A stretch of DNA of 64,000 bases from Rhizobacter sp964253025 (GTDB lineage Bacteria; Pseudomonadota; Gammaproteobacteria; Burkholderiales; Burkholderiaceae_C), in contig NZ_CAXUQC020000001.1 of assembly GCF_964253025.1 (NCBI RefSeq), positions 3,286,001 through 3,350,000 on the forward strand, written 5' to 3'. A model generated the notes under the pieces. It had not been told where the DNA came from. It was given only the letters and a program-made list of their open reading frames with translations, and did not search any database. Numbering within the stretch: the stretch's first letter is position 1; every line of letters begins with the position of its first letter. Shown in pieces: positions 63,966-64,000 of this stretch. Made by a program: the position numbers and the translations under genes.

Positions 63966-64000
63966 TGGACGCGCTGCCCCTGCTCCTCGCGACCACCCTG
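63965..64000 (+). CDS. Second ABC permease (partial, start only)
   Basis: The first 12 codons, MDALPLLLATTL, start 1 nt inside the previous stop codon (TGATG). In nucleoside-type ABC operons two permease genes follow the ATPase gene, and this hydrophobic opening fits. It is cut by the window end, so identity rests on context. Confidence 0.6.
   Translation, partial: MDALPLLLATTL

Overview
This is high-GC (roughly 68-70 % by eye) Gram-negative chromosomal DNA. The gene content points to Betaproteobacteria, order Burkholderiales, probably the Rubrivivax/Leptothrix/Roseateles neighbourhood. Supporting signs are the hemC-hemD-hemX-hemY operon divergent from ppc, a Bug/TctC-type binding protein, a betaproteobacterial general porin, and genes that almost lack TTA, CTA and TCA codons. 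This placement is inference; no rRNA gene is present.

Layout. (a) 1-3.9 kb: start of a PLP amino-acid deaminase/D-threonine-aldolase-like gene, an EamA exporter, a family 9 glycosyltransferase, a small unknown gene and a GhrA-type 2-hydroxyacid dehydrogenase. (b) 4-8.4 kb: a divergent redox module. SHP-like cytochrome c, dihaem cytochrome c and a b-type cytochrome run leftward; a PepSY protein, an OmpR-type regulator and a histidine kinase run rightward. Paired 11-bp-period repeats sit between them. (c) 9.4-30.5 kb: ten co-directional genes for alpha-glucan and trehalose metabolism: glgB, glgE, treS-maltokinase fusion, an MscS-like membrane protein, a six-hairpin glycosidase, glgC, glgX, treZ, malQ-treY fusion and glgA. 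It carries ADP-glucose synthesis (GlgC/GlgA), maltose-1-phosphate polymerisation (TreS-Mak/GlgE), branching (GlgB), debranching (GlgX, MalQ) and trehalose release (TreY/TreZ). This is the metabolic core of the window, and the membrane protein suggests an osmotic role.

(d) 30.5-39.6 kb: single genes: a minimal ATP-dependent DNA ligase, patatin, cupin, LLM-type flavin oxidoreductase, PuuD-like amidotransferase, lipoprotein, type B carboxylesterase and a double-domain ArsA ATPase with no ars partners beside it. (e) 40-47.5 kb: a block that looks acquired, with lower GC and relaxed codon use at least to 45 kb: porin, Bug binding protein, a PcaB/adenylosuccinate-lyase-family enzyme and a GntR-LacI chimeric regulator, then a GH26 lipoprotein and an aldose epimerase. 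It ends at a tRNA-Arg(ACG) with a strong terminator. (f) 48-55 kb: hemY, hemX, hemD and hemC, then divergent ppc. (g) 55-64 kb: purine catabolism and uptake: xdhC, xdhB and xdhA leftward; guaD and a nucleoside-type ABC transporter rightward, cut by the window end.

No CRISPR array, intact insertion sequence, prophage or rRNA operon was seen. The best leads are the regulatory DNA of the SHP/DHC module, the two uncharacterised proteins inside the glycogen/trehalose cluster, and the small lyase/porin/binding-protein catabolic unit.
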